From NCBI GenBank assembly GCA_024364735.1, contig JAGFNQ010000869.1, positions 203,780 to 267,779 on the forward strand: a DNA stretch of 64,000 bases, given 5' to 3'. The notes under the pieces were generated by a model that searched no databases, was not told where the DNA came from, and saw only the letters and a program-made list of their open reading frames with translations. Of the stretch, positions 1-10,946 are shown one piece after another. Positions within the stretch are counted from its first letter, which is position 1. Each line of letters opens with the position of its first letter. This stretch comes from Boesenbergia rotunda. Its lineage: Eukaryota; Streptophyta; Magnoliopsida; Zingiberales; Zingiberaceae. The position numbers and the translations under genes were made by a program.

Positions 1-1495
1 GAAGTCTTGCATCGCAAGGACTATTAGATCGACATATAGCTCTCGGTCTGAAATCTTGATTGACAACAGCCCGGAGCCGCTGGGTGGATTCCATGATTTC
101 CCCTGAAGGGAGAGTTGTCAGGAATCTGGACTCCCAACTCTCTGCAGGCACCTGTAACTTACTAGCAAAAGGTACTGATACGAAAGAATGGGTCGCCCCA
201 GTGTTAAACAGTGTAGTAGCTAAATGCTGAAAAATAACTATTTGACCTGTTACAACCGTGGAGGCGCTGGCAGCTTCTTCCTTCGTGAGGGAAAAGACTC
301 TGGCATTGGTTGGAACTGGTGCTGCTTCCAACCTTCCCTGACTGATCTGAGGTCCCTCCAGTATAGTAGGCATGTAATGTAACTGAGGCTTGCCTCCATA
401 CTGTACGGACTGCTGAGGAAGTACCTTAAACTTGTTTGGGCAGTCTTTGGATCTGTGTCCCTCTTGTCCACATGAGTAGCATCCAGTTACACCCAAAAGG
501 CATGCTCCTGGATGGGTCCTCCCACACTTAGGACAAGGTGGATACCTAGCTTGCTTGTTCTCTGGGTTTCCTTTTTGGCTGCCAGGCCACTGCTTCCTTT
601 TGTGGTTCTTGTTCTTCCAGTTCTGGTTATTTGGCTGAGGCTTCTGGCCTCCTATTGTCTTGTTCTCAATCAGGACTGGCTTCTGCTGTGTTTGTTGTGC
701 CTTGATGCTATTCAGATAGTGCTATGAGATTAGAGCACTACTGACCAACTCCTCGCTGGTCTGGGGTCGGTGCGTCCCGCTGTTCACGTTGAGTGCTATT
801 TTAGGGTTCAGCATGCGGAGCATCAGTCTGACTCGTTCCTTCTTTGTGCTGACTAGCTCTGGGCAGAGGCGAGCTAGTCTGTTGAACTTCGCGACTGCTT
901 CTCCCACTGGTAGGTTACCTTGTCTGAACTCCATGAAGTCCTCGTAGTGCTTGTTGGTAACCCGCATGTGGAAGAACTCCTCATAGAACTCTTGCTCGAA
1001 ATCTGTCCAGCTCATCTGGTCGACTATCCTCTTACTCTTGACCCGCTCCCACCACATGCGAGCATCTCCAGTTAGGCAGAAGGAGGTACATTTGACCTTC
1101 TCGACTTCTGGCCAGTCAAGAAGCTCCATTGTGCTCTCTAAAGTCTTGAACCAAGCCTGGGCATCCCAGGGCTCAGTCGTGCCTGAGAAGCTTTCAGGTT
1201 TCAGCCTCTGCCACTGGACGAGGTATGCTTCTTGTCTTCAGTTCACGGCAGGGGTCTCTTGTGCGACTAGTGGAACTTCAGCCACCACTGGAGTTTCCAC
1301 TCCTGCTGTGGGTGGTGTAGGGGGCACTGGGTGCTGATTTGCCATCAGTGTGGCGATGGTCTTCTGTTGCTCTGCAATCTGAGCTTGCATTTGAGCAATG
1401 ACTGCCGTCAGATCTGGCTGTTCTGTGCCAGGCTCGTTGTTATCTTGAATCGGGTTTCCGTTCCTTGCATTAGGAGCTCGGCCTCTTCTTGCCAT
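1..1495 (-). pseudogene. Ty3/gypsy gag-protease polyprotein, degenerate, partial
   Basis: The start is ATG at 1495 (MARRGRAPNARNG). One frame runs from there through the gag core (the part with ARMWWERVKSK, about 1129-722), a CPKC...CYSCGQEGHRSKDC double knuckle (about 541-430) and into protease. Two in-frame stops break it: TGA at about 1238-1240, where Arg is expected, and TAG at 722-724. At about 205-180 the protease active site reads NTGATHSF instead of the family's DTGA, so the catalytic Asp is lost. Near base 80-100 the frame shifts, and the last recognisable stretch (ISDREL...DLIVL) is in another frame. Gag would form the virus-like particle and protease would cleave the polyprotein. 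This copy is dead. Confidence 0.82.
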
Positions 1496-1778
1496 CTATT
1501 AATGCATAAGGGAACAAGAATCACCACTATATTTCTAGGTATAGAACTTGTTTTCTTACTTAGTCACCTAATATCCATTCTAGGGATTAAACATGATTCC
1601 GTGATACTAAGGTATTAAACATGCTTCCTTGTTCTATGCACATATGAGTAAGTACTTAAGCATTTCTCTATACTGCAATTAAGTAAAGGAGCCATAGAAA
1701 AACTGAAACTTAAAGCTTTCTTACTTGAAGACGGCAAGGTTGATGCTGATGTGTGTGTGATGCTGGAGAATGGGAACT

Positions 1779-1790
1779 GCTCTGATACCA
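1779..1790 (-). other. Primer binding site (tRNA-iMet type)
   Basis: On the minus strand the 12-base motif TGGTATCAGAGC lies two bases inside the LTR end. It is complementary to the 3' end of plant initiator-Met tRNA and fixes the inner LTR boundary at 1793. Confidence 0.9.
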
Positions 1791-1792
1791 AC

Positions 1793-3903
1793 TGTAGCGA
1801 CCCGCCTTCTCTACCTTGGACGGACCGTTACTTGTCTACTTCTTGTTCTAATGCACGACTAAAAATGCGGAACTTTCTTACTTTGTTTTTATTTCTTTTT
1901 TTTTCTATCTAAAAATGATATTCTAACTTTAATAGTCATGCATTTAAACTCATCACACAAGGCTCTATAACATTACTAAAGCATTATGGAATATGAATGT
2001 AAATCTTACTTTTCTAAGCATATTTAAAGCAATAAAACTTAATTCAAAAGGAGCCTAACAACATCTTGGCACATGCATCAAATAGCTCCATTAAAACATC
2101 GATATTCAAAACTACTCATGCTCATACTTATCCAATGCAATCATAAGGATGTATATACTAAATAGAAGGGAATAATAAGCTCAAGAATAAATCTAAAATT
2201 CAATGTATCCACATGCTAAACTACTCATGCCCTTGCTCATCTAGTGCATTCACAAAAGTATGCATACTAATTGAAATGACATGGAATCTTCATTCTACAA
2301 AATTGAGCATGTAAAACTATCCGAAGCATAAATGTTTAATAAACTCCATAACACAATAACTTGGAATTTAGGAATCTTAAGCATTGCATTTCAAATAAGC
2401 TAAACTGTCTCGTCCCAAGGATCTCTCCAAGGTCAGCCACCACACACACGTCACTCAGCACCGCCTCGTCGCCTTCCTTCAGAATTGCTTGCCTTTACCT
2501 TTATTTGCAGTAAGAGGAAATGCAACTAATAAGCATAAAGCTTAGCAAGTACTATCTAGCTCACAAAATCTCGAAATGTGCAGGCATGCTTTTTAAACAA
2601 TGTGAAATCACATGAGATACTTTTATGCTTAAAAGAAACACTAAAACATGTATAACTCAAAACATGCATACTCAAGCATTAATAAGTCTTAACTCACTTT
2701 TTCTTGGCTTAACTTGAAACTTTAGCAATTCTTTAACTTTAAATCTTTCTTTAACTTTTAGAAAATTTCCTTAAACTTTAGAAAAACTTTGCTAAAGCAT
2801 ATACTTGAAAATAATAACTCACTTGGATCCACTTAAGAAGTAAGTATCATCTTATGCGCGTTCCCTAAAAGGTTGGGGTAGCGAGCCGCCAATCCTAATA
2901 GAGCAGACCTTGGTCTACCATGGCCAAGACCTTGGAATTGGACACCTGGATTTCTTTAACGACGCCCTTGGACGCCGGGTACTGGCCTTAGAAAATAAAA
3001 TAGCTTTTCTTTCTTTTCTTTCTTATCTTTAAATGCCTTGGCATTTTATCGAACACCTTGTGTGCCCAAATCCCTAAGTCTTGACTTTTGGGGATTTCGT
3101 AAGGTCTTGGCCTTCTCTTTTCTTTTTCTTTATCTTTCTTTTCTTTTCTTATAGATTTCTTAGACCCTAAACTCACATAGGGTACTCTATCAAATATATA
3201 TAAGCATATAATGAACTAAGATCACATGCAACATCTTAACTAAAAGTAAATATCTCCTTTAAAACTTTTAAGGGAAAATTCTTGCGGAAAACCGCCTCTT
3301 ACTGCAGGTGAGCAGTACTTACCTTGATTTCTTGGACTTACAACCGAAATTAGACGACTAGGGCTCGGGTGAAACTCGAGATCTCTACGAACCGTCCGCG
3401 CCTACGTGTTCTTCTCGTCGAGACGAACGAAACGCTCCGACCCCCTTGAGATTCCCTTAGCCGGCACCCCTTAGGAGAGGAGAGGAGGAAAGAAAACCTA
3501 GGTTCCCTTTTGTTTTCGCCGCCCCTCCCTCGCCCCCTTCTCGTACGCAGCCGAAAATTCTCCTCCAAGGGTTTCACGCGACTTAAGCGGGGTTTAAATA
3601 CCTCTTCATGAAAAAAACTTAACTACTCTATAAAATTATTTCTCTCCACCTTTTGTTGTGCTTGATACCCTAGCCCAGCCGGTCACTTGCGCGCCCTTAA
3701 GGGCTTGCTCCTCCTGTGGTCGCGAGTTTGAACCCCCCTGTTGCCCTTTAACGTTTTTCTTTTTTTAAAAATACTAAACGGACTCGGAAAATTCCATAAA
3801 AATATTCTAAAAATTCCTAAAAATATCTAGAATATTTCTAAAACATTTTTAAATAGTTCTAAGGACTTTAAGAACTTCAATATGGAAATTTCGGGGCGTT
3901 ACA
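1793..3903 (-). repeat. 5' LTR of the Ty3/gypsy element (2,111 bp)
   Basis: The plus-strand ends are TGTAGCGACCC and GGGGCGTTACA, an imperfect inverted repeat with canonical TG...CA. The primer binding site is adjacent on the left. On the minus strand TATTTAAACC at 3600-3591 is a possible TATA box. A strong splice-donor-like AAG|GTAAGT lies downstream of it near 3325, which could begin a leader intron. Both regulatory readings are inferred. The LTR also contains a tRNA-like module at 3671-3770, listed separately. Confidence 0.85.
3665..3770 (+). repeat. tRNA-derived SINE-like insert inside the LTR
   Basis: TAGCCCAGCCGG at 3671-3682 fits the Pol III A-box consensus TRGCNNAGYNGG exactly. GAGTTTGAACCC at 3724-3735 is a one-mismatch B box at normal spacing. 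A T-rich stretch (3750-3768) that could stop Pol III follows. It lies opposite to the LTR's own transcription. No poly-A tail or target duplication was established, so this is either a SINE head or a chance tRNA-like piece. Confidence 0.45.
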
Positions 3904-3994
3904 AGGTTGTTGGGCCACCAGATGTTGATTTGATCGCCAGGTTATTGGGCCGCCAGTTGGGCCGCCCAAAGGGCCGAGGGGCCGGGTCGTTACA
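3904..3994 (+). repeat. Partial copy of GC-rich fold-back repeat, right end
   Basis: This ends in GGGGCCGGGTCGTTACA, the same terminus as the element at 4311-5119. It contains the GGTTGTTGGGCC-type internal repeat. Its left part is missing because the Ty3/gypsy LTR ends directly against it, consistent with that element having inserted into this copy. Confidence 0.6.
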
Positions 3995-4310
3995 ATAAAA
4001 AGGCACTCACTTGGCTACCAGAATTCATAAACTCTTTTTATTGTAGCGACATGCCTCTCTAGCCCCATTCAGGCGGCTCTCTAGGCCATGCCCTACAGAC
4101 ATTCCCACCCCTGGCAGTGAGATTCAGCCTGGCTCACTTGGCTACCAGGATTCATAAACTTTAGTACTTAGCTTGGAGGTCTAGAGTTCAAATTCTGGGG
4201 AAGGCAAAAATTCACTACTAGGGGTGGGAAGACCGTAGGGTCGCCGGCCTAGAGGGTTACCTGCGGGGACCATAGAGGCGGGGCCGCTATATAAAAAGGC
4301 GCCTTTTTAT
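3995..4310 (+). repeat. Modules of the fold-back repeat cluster (unit S copy 1)
   Basis: The main part (about 4132-4300) is one copy of a roughly 170-bp module found again at 4568-4737 and 4775-4942, and partly inverted at 4485-4563. The module starts GGCTCACTTGGCTACCAGG, has a tRNA-like B box (consensus GAGTTCGAATCC, here GAGTTCAAATTC), and ends at GGGGCCGCTA. It finishes in the perfect palindrome AAAAAGGCGCCTTTTT at 4294-4309. A related shorter piece with TGTAGCGACATGCC lies at about 4043-4130. No coding capacity is seen. Confidence 0.6.
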
Positions 4311-5119
4311 TGTAACGACCCGGCCCCTCAGCCCTTTGGGCGGCCCAACTGGCGGCCCAACAACCTAGCGGCCAAATCAGCATTTGGCGGCCCAACAACC
4401 TAGCGACCAAATCAACATTTGGCGTCCCAATAACCTGGCCCGACCGTGTCGTTACTCACTAGGACTTTCCACCCCTGGCCAGTAGATTTTTGCCTTCCCC
4501 AGAATTCGAACTCTAGACCTCTAGGCTAAGTACTAGAGTTTATGAATCCTGGTAGCTAAGTGAGTCGCACTCACTTGGCTACCAGGATTCATAAACTTTA
4601 GTACTTAGCCTGGAGGTCTAGAGTTCGAATCCTGGGGAAGGCAAAAATCCACTGCCAGGGGTGGGAAGACCGTAGGGTCGCTGGCCTAGAGGGTTGCTTG
4701 CGGGTACCATAGAGGTGCGGTCGCTACATAAAAAGACGCCTTTTTATGTAGCGGCCCCACCTCTATGGTCCCCAGGCTCACTTGGCTACCAGGATTCATA
4801 AACTTTAGTACTTAGCCTAGAGGTCTAGAGTTCGAATCCTGGGAAAGGCAAAAAACCCACTGCTAGGGGTGGGAAGACCGTAGGGTCGCCGACCTAGAGG
4901 GTTGCCTGCGGGGACCATAGAGGTGGGGCCGCTACATAAAAAATCCACTGGCCAGGGGTGGAAAGTCCTAGTGAGTAACGACACGGTCGAGCCAGGTTGT
5001 TGGACCGCCAAATGTTGATTTGGTCGTCAGGTTGTTGGGCCACCAAATGTTGATTTGGACGCCAGGTTGTTGGGCCGCTAGTTGGGCCGCCCAAAGGGCC
5101 GAGGGGTCGGGTCGTTACA
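4311..5119. mobile_element. Fold-back element with about 180-bp terminal inverted repeats
   Basis: The left end TGTAACGACCCGGCCCC is the inverse of the right end (GGGGTCGGGTCGTTACA). The inverse match continues inwards for about 180 bp on each side (4311-4490 against 4940-5119). It includes a 36-bp-type direct repeat containing AAATGTTGATTTGG. The core holds module S once inverted (4485-4563) and twice direct (4568-4737, 4775-4942). No transposase is present. TGTAACGACC is also a common LTR start in plant gypsy elements, so an LTR-derived origin is possible. The flanks (TTTAT and ACACG) do not match, so no target duplication is claimed. Confidence 0.6.
4702..4773. repeat. Near-perfect hairpin, about 34-bp arms
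   Basis: The left arm 4702-4735 and right arm 4740-4773 are near-perfect reverse complements around a 4-base centre in AAAAAGACGCCTTTTT. The hairpin joins the tail of one S module to an inverted tail of another. Confidence 0.75.
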
Positions 5120-6896
5120 ACACGCATATATATATATATCCCTATCAACCTCACCTGCAGCATGTAGGTCATAAATTACTGAACCTGAATGGTCACCAGA
5201 CCATAGTAAATAAAATACCTCATGTATGTGCATATCATCCAAATGCAACAATCATAGCTCATATAAATGCACCAAACACATGAAAATACAAAATACAATA
5301 AGTGCATATGATACAATGACATGTGTCACCCTTGACGCCAGTCAAGCCACTATCACATCACATCTGTGTGGCCGAGTGGGTAGGGCTGTGATAACTGTAC
5401 GCACTCCAACGATTACCACTAGTAAAAGTAGTTGAGTGGACAGGATATTGGGGAGTCAACTACTTCAAAACTCCAAGAAAAAGGGAGAGCCACCAACAAC
5501 CCTGGTATTTCTCGAAAACATCGGTGAGGGTGTCAACTGCTTGCTTACAACTCCAACATCCACTACCTATGAGTGGTCGAGTGTGGCATAACAGGACAAT
5601 TGCTCGCACTCTAGCAACTACCACGATGAGTGGTTGAGTGAATAGAGCAATTAAATGACTGACGATGACTTAACCATATGGAAGTCGATACTCATCAGTA
5701 TACAACTATGCAGATATGGTGCATGATACTAATACCCATCAAGTAACCTCAAATGACATGTACAGGTCCGAAGCATAAATCATGACATATAAATAACCTA
5801 CTAGGTATGCAATAATGCTAAGTATCAATAAACATACGTATTCTCTAGAATCAGAGTATTAAGCATGGAGACTGTATTAAAATAAAATTTGAGTATGTTA
5901 AAGGGTTAAGTAAGTACTAAGCAGGATAATCAGAAGTAGATAAAGGTATATCCTACTACTATCCATAAACAAATCCATGCATAAAAATTTGAAATATCTA
6001 CAGAGATAAGTCAGAAAGTACCCCCCTAATTATAGAAGTTTGTAAACGAAGAGAACTTTTCACGATCAACCGTATAAGTCCAAAGTCAAGGCCCTGTACC
6101 AAGATTAAAGTTAAGCTATTTATACAATTAAATAACTTAGCTAAATAAAATATTAAACATGATTAGGATAAATTCTAACTATAATACATATTTAATTAAC
6201 TCATAAATAACAACTGGTTCCTTCTTAACCTAATTCGTCAAGTATTAGGTTATTAGGTTAAATTCCAAAACCCCAATGAGACTAACAACTATTATCATTA
6301 ATTAGTGGCATTCTAATTATTATATTTCATTTAATTAACCATGATTAACCAATTAACTCAACATAATGGTTAGAACTATTATGAATCATAATAGACTAAT
6401 CTAATCTAACCATACTTGCCATTGAAACTCACGGTACAACGTTGTGCTCGCAATACCCGAACCATGGGCTAAGCCAAATCCAAAAGAGAAATCAACCTGT
6501 AAAAACAAGTGATCCTACAATTTAATCAAAACCACATAGGAAATCTAATTCTAGTCTCTAACCTAGCACACTAACAACATGATGATCAAACCAATCCATG
6601 TCTACCAAGCTACAACCAATGTTATCTTAATACAATTCCATCAAAACCTTCAATAGCATTTCATCAACCCACAACACAGTTTGATTTTCCTCTCACGCAT
6701 TGAGTTCACGGCACAATCACCACCAAATACCACATCAGGACTAAAAACTACGCACGTTAGCAAAGGAAGGAGGAACAAAACATATCCAAAGGTCCTCATA
6801 TAACCAAAATGACAAGAATAGATTCAAATTCTATTTAGAAAATCCATTCCGAACCTAAAAGCTCTTGACAAGATCAAAGGGACAATGTGATCGAAC
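5120..6896 (-). repeat. Truncated chromovirus-type LTR fragment
   Basis: The stretch after the (TA)n run at about 5125-5140 resembles the solo LTR at 47759-50965 in the same orientation. Both share the segment ACATGTGTCACCC followed by GC-rich CGAGTGGGTAGGGCTGTGA-like text (5320-5390 here). Both also share a T/A-rich interior with ATTAACC motifs and similar downstream motifs. It stops abruptly near 6896 where the copia LTR of element A begins. No ORF of note is present. The homology is by eye and the exact left limit is uncertain. Confidence 0.55.
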
Positions 6897-7177
6897 AATG
6901 CAAACTCGTCCCTCGGATGCACACACAAGCCCATGACTTGTCTCCATGTCATCCTTTGCGTGTGCCTTTGAAGTCTACTTTTTCGACTCGCCCTTTGAAG
7001 TCCTCTTCGTTTGGCTCTTGTCCCTCGGATGCCCGTTGTTCCTCATGTGTGGTTCACCAAGTCCTGCAAGACTCAAACACACACATCAAACCAATATAAA
7101 AACTTAACTTAATCATATTGACACACACATCAAAACTCATGATATATCCGATCAAACTTGAGTCGATTGCACCAACA
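6897..7177 (-). repeat. 3' LTR of element A, truncated
   Basis: It matches the right-hand part of the LTR at 14882-15889, sharing CCCTCGGATGC, TGTCTCCATGTCATCC, and GTGGTTCACCAAGTCCT. It ends in TGCACCAACA at 7177. A purine-rich tract on the minus strand (AAAAATGGAAAGAT, 7191-7178) lies immediately inside and would prime plus-strand synthesis. About 700 bp of LTR are missing on the left. Confidence 0.75.
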
Positions 7178-7412
7178 ATCTTTCCATTTTTGATGTATGC
7201 CAATATGTTTAAGTTAAGCACAAAGATGACAATTGAAAATTAGAAGCATAACATACTAAAAAACATAAATATGCATCCTCCCCCGTAACCTATGCCTTAT
7301 TACATGATTTTCAATTTTTGTACAAACATGAGGAAATAAGTTAAATTCTAACTTAAACCCTTCAATTCTTCCCCTGACACTATCAAAAAGATTCTACCAA
7401 TCAATCTTAACC

Positions 7413-10224
7413 TGTGAGAATCCGGGAATTTCCAAGGGTTAAAATGTAAAATTTTCGTACTTAAGGGCGTCTGTGAGAAGTTTAGAAATTGAGGGGTTAG
7501 ATGCAAATATTCCTTGGTATATTAAATTGTTTTCTCCCCCTCGTTTCCGCAGAAACTATCACCGCCGAGTTCTTTCTCTCTCTCTCTCTCTCGTGTCTTC
7601 ATCTTCTTCATCGAGATCGTCTGAGTGGAGGGAGTTCTCTCGTCTCTGGGTCCTTGCGAGCGTGCGGCAAGCTTGGATCGGCTCTCCCTCCGACGAATCG
7701 AAGGTGAGTGGTTGTGGTTTTGCGTTTTCGAATGATTTCCGATCGTGGGCGAGTTCTGATTTGGGCGAACCTTGTGATTTGTGGATCTAGGGCACGGGTT
7801 GTGCTCAGTGTTTCGTTCTCTTCCCTTCTGAGGCGGGTGATCCGTTCCTTGCAGGCGATTCCCTTTCTTTCACGATCTCTATCGCAAGCCAGCGAGATCA
7901 CCGGGTTTTCTCTTCTTGCGATCGCGGCTATTTGGGCGAGTTTTAGCAGATCTTCGAGACTACGTGCGATTAAGGTAAGGATCTTGCTTTGCACTGAGTT
8001 GTTCCTCTTTGATTTAGGTTAGATCCTTATGGTCATGGTTGATCTTGAGTGAATCTGTGATCTAGGGTTCTTGGAGTTGGAGGGTCGCGGAAGGAGAGGG
8101 GATTGTTGGCTTAGATCCGGAGTCGGATCAGATTTCTCCTGGAAGGTCCTGTTTTCGGTGATCTCGGCTACACTCGGATTTGGGCAACGAATCGCTGCAC
8201 CGACTCTATTCGAGGTAAGAGCCGTATGATATTTAGTTCGGATGTGAAGAAATGGATCAATCTTTGATTAGGGTTTGGTTGTCTTCTATCTGTGAGCTTA
8301 ATCCTGGGTTCTTTTGCCAGGAGCTTCTGGTATTAGGGATTGATCGTAATCTCTACCTGGATCTTGATTTTGGATTTCAAAGGGGCGCGCGTGATTACTA
8401 TTGCTTCTGTGTGTTCCCTGTTTTTGCGTGTTGCTACTCGGATCGTGAGGTTAGTTGATGATCTCTGTTCTTGGTGATATTGATTGTGATCAGATTGTTA
8501 CTTAGGGGTTTTTCATATTGAAGAGTTAGCTGCTCATGTAAGGTGTGTAGATCAGTGAGTTTGAATTGTATTGGATCATGAATTGGGATTAATTATTCTC
8601 AAGTAATCCTAATTATTTAGATGGTGTGATGGTAAGGAAGTTAGAGTTTAATTTGGGATTAATTAATGGTAATTAACCCTAATTAATCAAATGAGTGTTT
8701 AATTGGGATTAATTGATTAGGATTAATCCTAATTAAATTAGAAGTTATATTTGGCTAAGTGATTGTGTATTTGATGCAGGATATTGAGTGTCGCGACTAT
8801 CTTCGTCGCGGTTATTATTTTTGGACGGGGAGTTCTCGATGCCTAGATTTCTTCAGATCGAGGCGGGTACCTCTTTTTATGCATAGATAGATTTAGTTAG
8901 CAGTAGGGATATCTGATATCTGTATCTCTGTGCTCTTGCTTCAGTAGTTGTATCTGTTAGCTTTACTGCTTACTATTTCTGTATGGATTGATGATGCACA
9001 GTTTACCTTATACCTTACGCTAGGATTTAGGTATTGGTGCATACCGGTTATCTGGACTACTGCATATCATGTAGATGACAGCAGGGATAGATAGTGGATG
9101 ATGCATGGGATAGTGATATGCATCATTGTTGCACGTAGCATAGGGGACGACCTTTGACTCCCTGGAGGTTGAGATGGGTCATCGTACTTGCTACTCATGT
9201 AGGGGCATATGTAGGCGACCTTTGACTCCCCTAGTGGTTGAGATGGGCCGTCAGACCTGCCACATGACCTGTCATGCAGCCCCGTTAGCGGTACCCGGCG
9301 CTGCAGCAGGTCCCCTATCTATCCGATGATAGTGTGGGGCGTTTAGGACGTTACTCCACCCGATGGCGGGGTACGTTCATGGTCTCCGACCCTACCCATT
9401 CGGTCCCGCGTGTGCATTATTGACCGTCTGTTCGTGCAGGGAAGACCAGGTCAGAGCCCTACCCATATGGTCCCGCGTGTGCATTATTGACCGAGGCGTC
9501 AGGGGTGACCCATGCTGCATCATGAGCATACTGTGCATTGATGCATATGATTGTGATTGTTGCACTTGATTGTTGCACTTGGTTGACATGCATACTACCG
9601 GGTTTGGATCGACGCAGGTAGGTATGTAGTTCCTTTACTGCTTATGGTTCAGTTCTGCATTTCTTTTTACTGCAGTTATCTTCAGTATTGTGATAGATAG
9701 ATAGACGGTGACTTACTGCTAGTATTTCTTCCTGTGCATATTAGATTGTATTCGCTGAGTTCTTAGGACTCACTCCGTTAGCCCTGTTTTTATCTTTTCA
9801 AGATGATCGTCTGGATTGCCCGGCAGCCTGTCCCAGTTCACGTGTCTCCGAGATGATTTCCGCGGGTGTTCTGTGTTTCTGTTGTGGTACATGTTGGTAC
9901 CCTTTTCTTTTATTCGTTTTTGTTTCTTTTCACTTCCGCTGTCATATGTTGTGCTCTGTTGTGTCGTCCATTTTGTGGCAGAATAGTTGTACTTTTGTGT
10001 GCTATGGAGGCCTCGATTTCGTTTTGGTTTTGTCGTAAGTCGTACCGGTACGCAACTTTGTCGTCGTTTTCGTTTCCGCTTTATACAGACGCTTGTTCCA
10101 GCCCTATAGGCTGCGGTACAAGCAGGCTGAGGTAGTCGTGGTGATTAGGTTTTTGGATTGTCCGCTGGGACGAGGGAGTAGCTGTCCGGTCGGTATCGGA
10201 TGAGCGGCTCCTCGGGGTGTGACA
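7413..10224 (+). mobile_element. Solo chromovirus-type LTR (2,812 bp)
   Basis: The ends are TGTGAGAATCC and GGGGTGTGACA. It is flanked by perfect 5-bp duplications TAACC at 7408-7412 and 10225-10229. There is no internal region, so it is a solo LTR left by recombination. It sits in the 3' non-coding part of element A. Its opposite-strand relative at 47759 shares the ending (there TGTCACGCCCC inverted). A partial 67-bp-spaced duplication (CGCGTGTGCATTATTGACCG at about 9406 and 9474) and a 9.13-9.25 kb pair sharing GACCTTTGACTCCC are inside. Open frames within it (for example 7608-8022) are chance. Confidence 0.88.
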
Positions 10225-10946
10225 TAACCTATGATATCAAATGAAGACAAAGTTTTAAATTCTAAAAATAACCAGCAATCAGAAAACTTAGGTACCAGTC
10301 GACTGAGTCAGTTACCGGTCGATTGATACATTTCTGATTCGAATTTCTTCAGCCTTTTTAGCTAAATTTCAGAAATGCATAAAAAATTTCAAAAAATTCA
10401 TAAAATCACGAAATTTTACAAACATATTTCACTTGATACTCTCTAACAGGGAAAAATATATTTTCATGAAAAATCTAAATATTTTTGAATTTTTTGATCA
10501 AAACTCAAAATCTTTAAAAACCTTCAATTTTGTATCAAAACCAAGCCCTAATTTTGAAACCATGTGTTTTTCAAATCTATATCATAGCAAATAAAACACA
10601 AAATTATTTTCAAACCATTTGAAATATCCAATTATGATCTATGGGCAAGATGTCTATTAATTAAATATTTATTTTTCCCATAGTTGGTCTATTATTATTA
10701 AAATGATACATTTCATAATTATCAAAATGTCATAGTCACATGTGAATTATGAATACCATTCTATCATTTCATATGCATAAATAAAACTTTAAATCAAGTC
10801 ATTATAAGATATAGTGAAGGTAATCTCTACTTAGCCAATTTGATCATGAATTGTATTTAGGCTAAGTGCTCCCCCTTAAGGTCTCTAGTCAACCAATTTT
10901 CATAAATTTGAAATTTTAACAATATGGTTGACTAACTCTAAATCCT

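Larger units (their letters stand above)
1..3903 (-). mobile_element. Ty3/gypsy chromovirus-like element, 5' part, cut by window edge
   Basis: Reading on the minus strand the order is LTR (3903-1793), primer binding site, short leader, gag and the start of protease, which runs off the window at base 1. The gag carries the plant Ty3/gypsy gag core, a CCHC knuckle preceded by an extra Cys-rich knuckle, and a protease in the same frame. This layout is typical of the Tekay/Del branch of chromoviruses. The lineage is inferred from protein style and the 2.1-kb LTR, because no chromodomain or integrase is visible. The element abuts, and probably inserted into, the GC-rich repeat starting at 3904. 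The five bases after the LTR are AGGTT; the matching copy lies outside the window. Confidence 0.85.

Noticed and set aside
4600..4640. Possible tRNA gene from the B-box-like GAGTTCGAATCC
   Set aside because: No cloverleaf stems or acceptor pairing could be drawn; only a tRNA-like box in a repeated module.
4306..5124. Target-site duplication for the fold-back element
   Set aside because: TTTAT on the left and ACACG on the right do not match for 5 bases, and a 9-base test also fails.
7473..8022. Several overlapping frames at 7.5-8.0 kb on both strands
   Set aside because: They lie inside the solo LTR at 7413-10224 and look like chance frames in GC-richer leader DNA.
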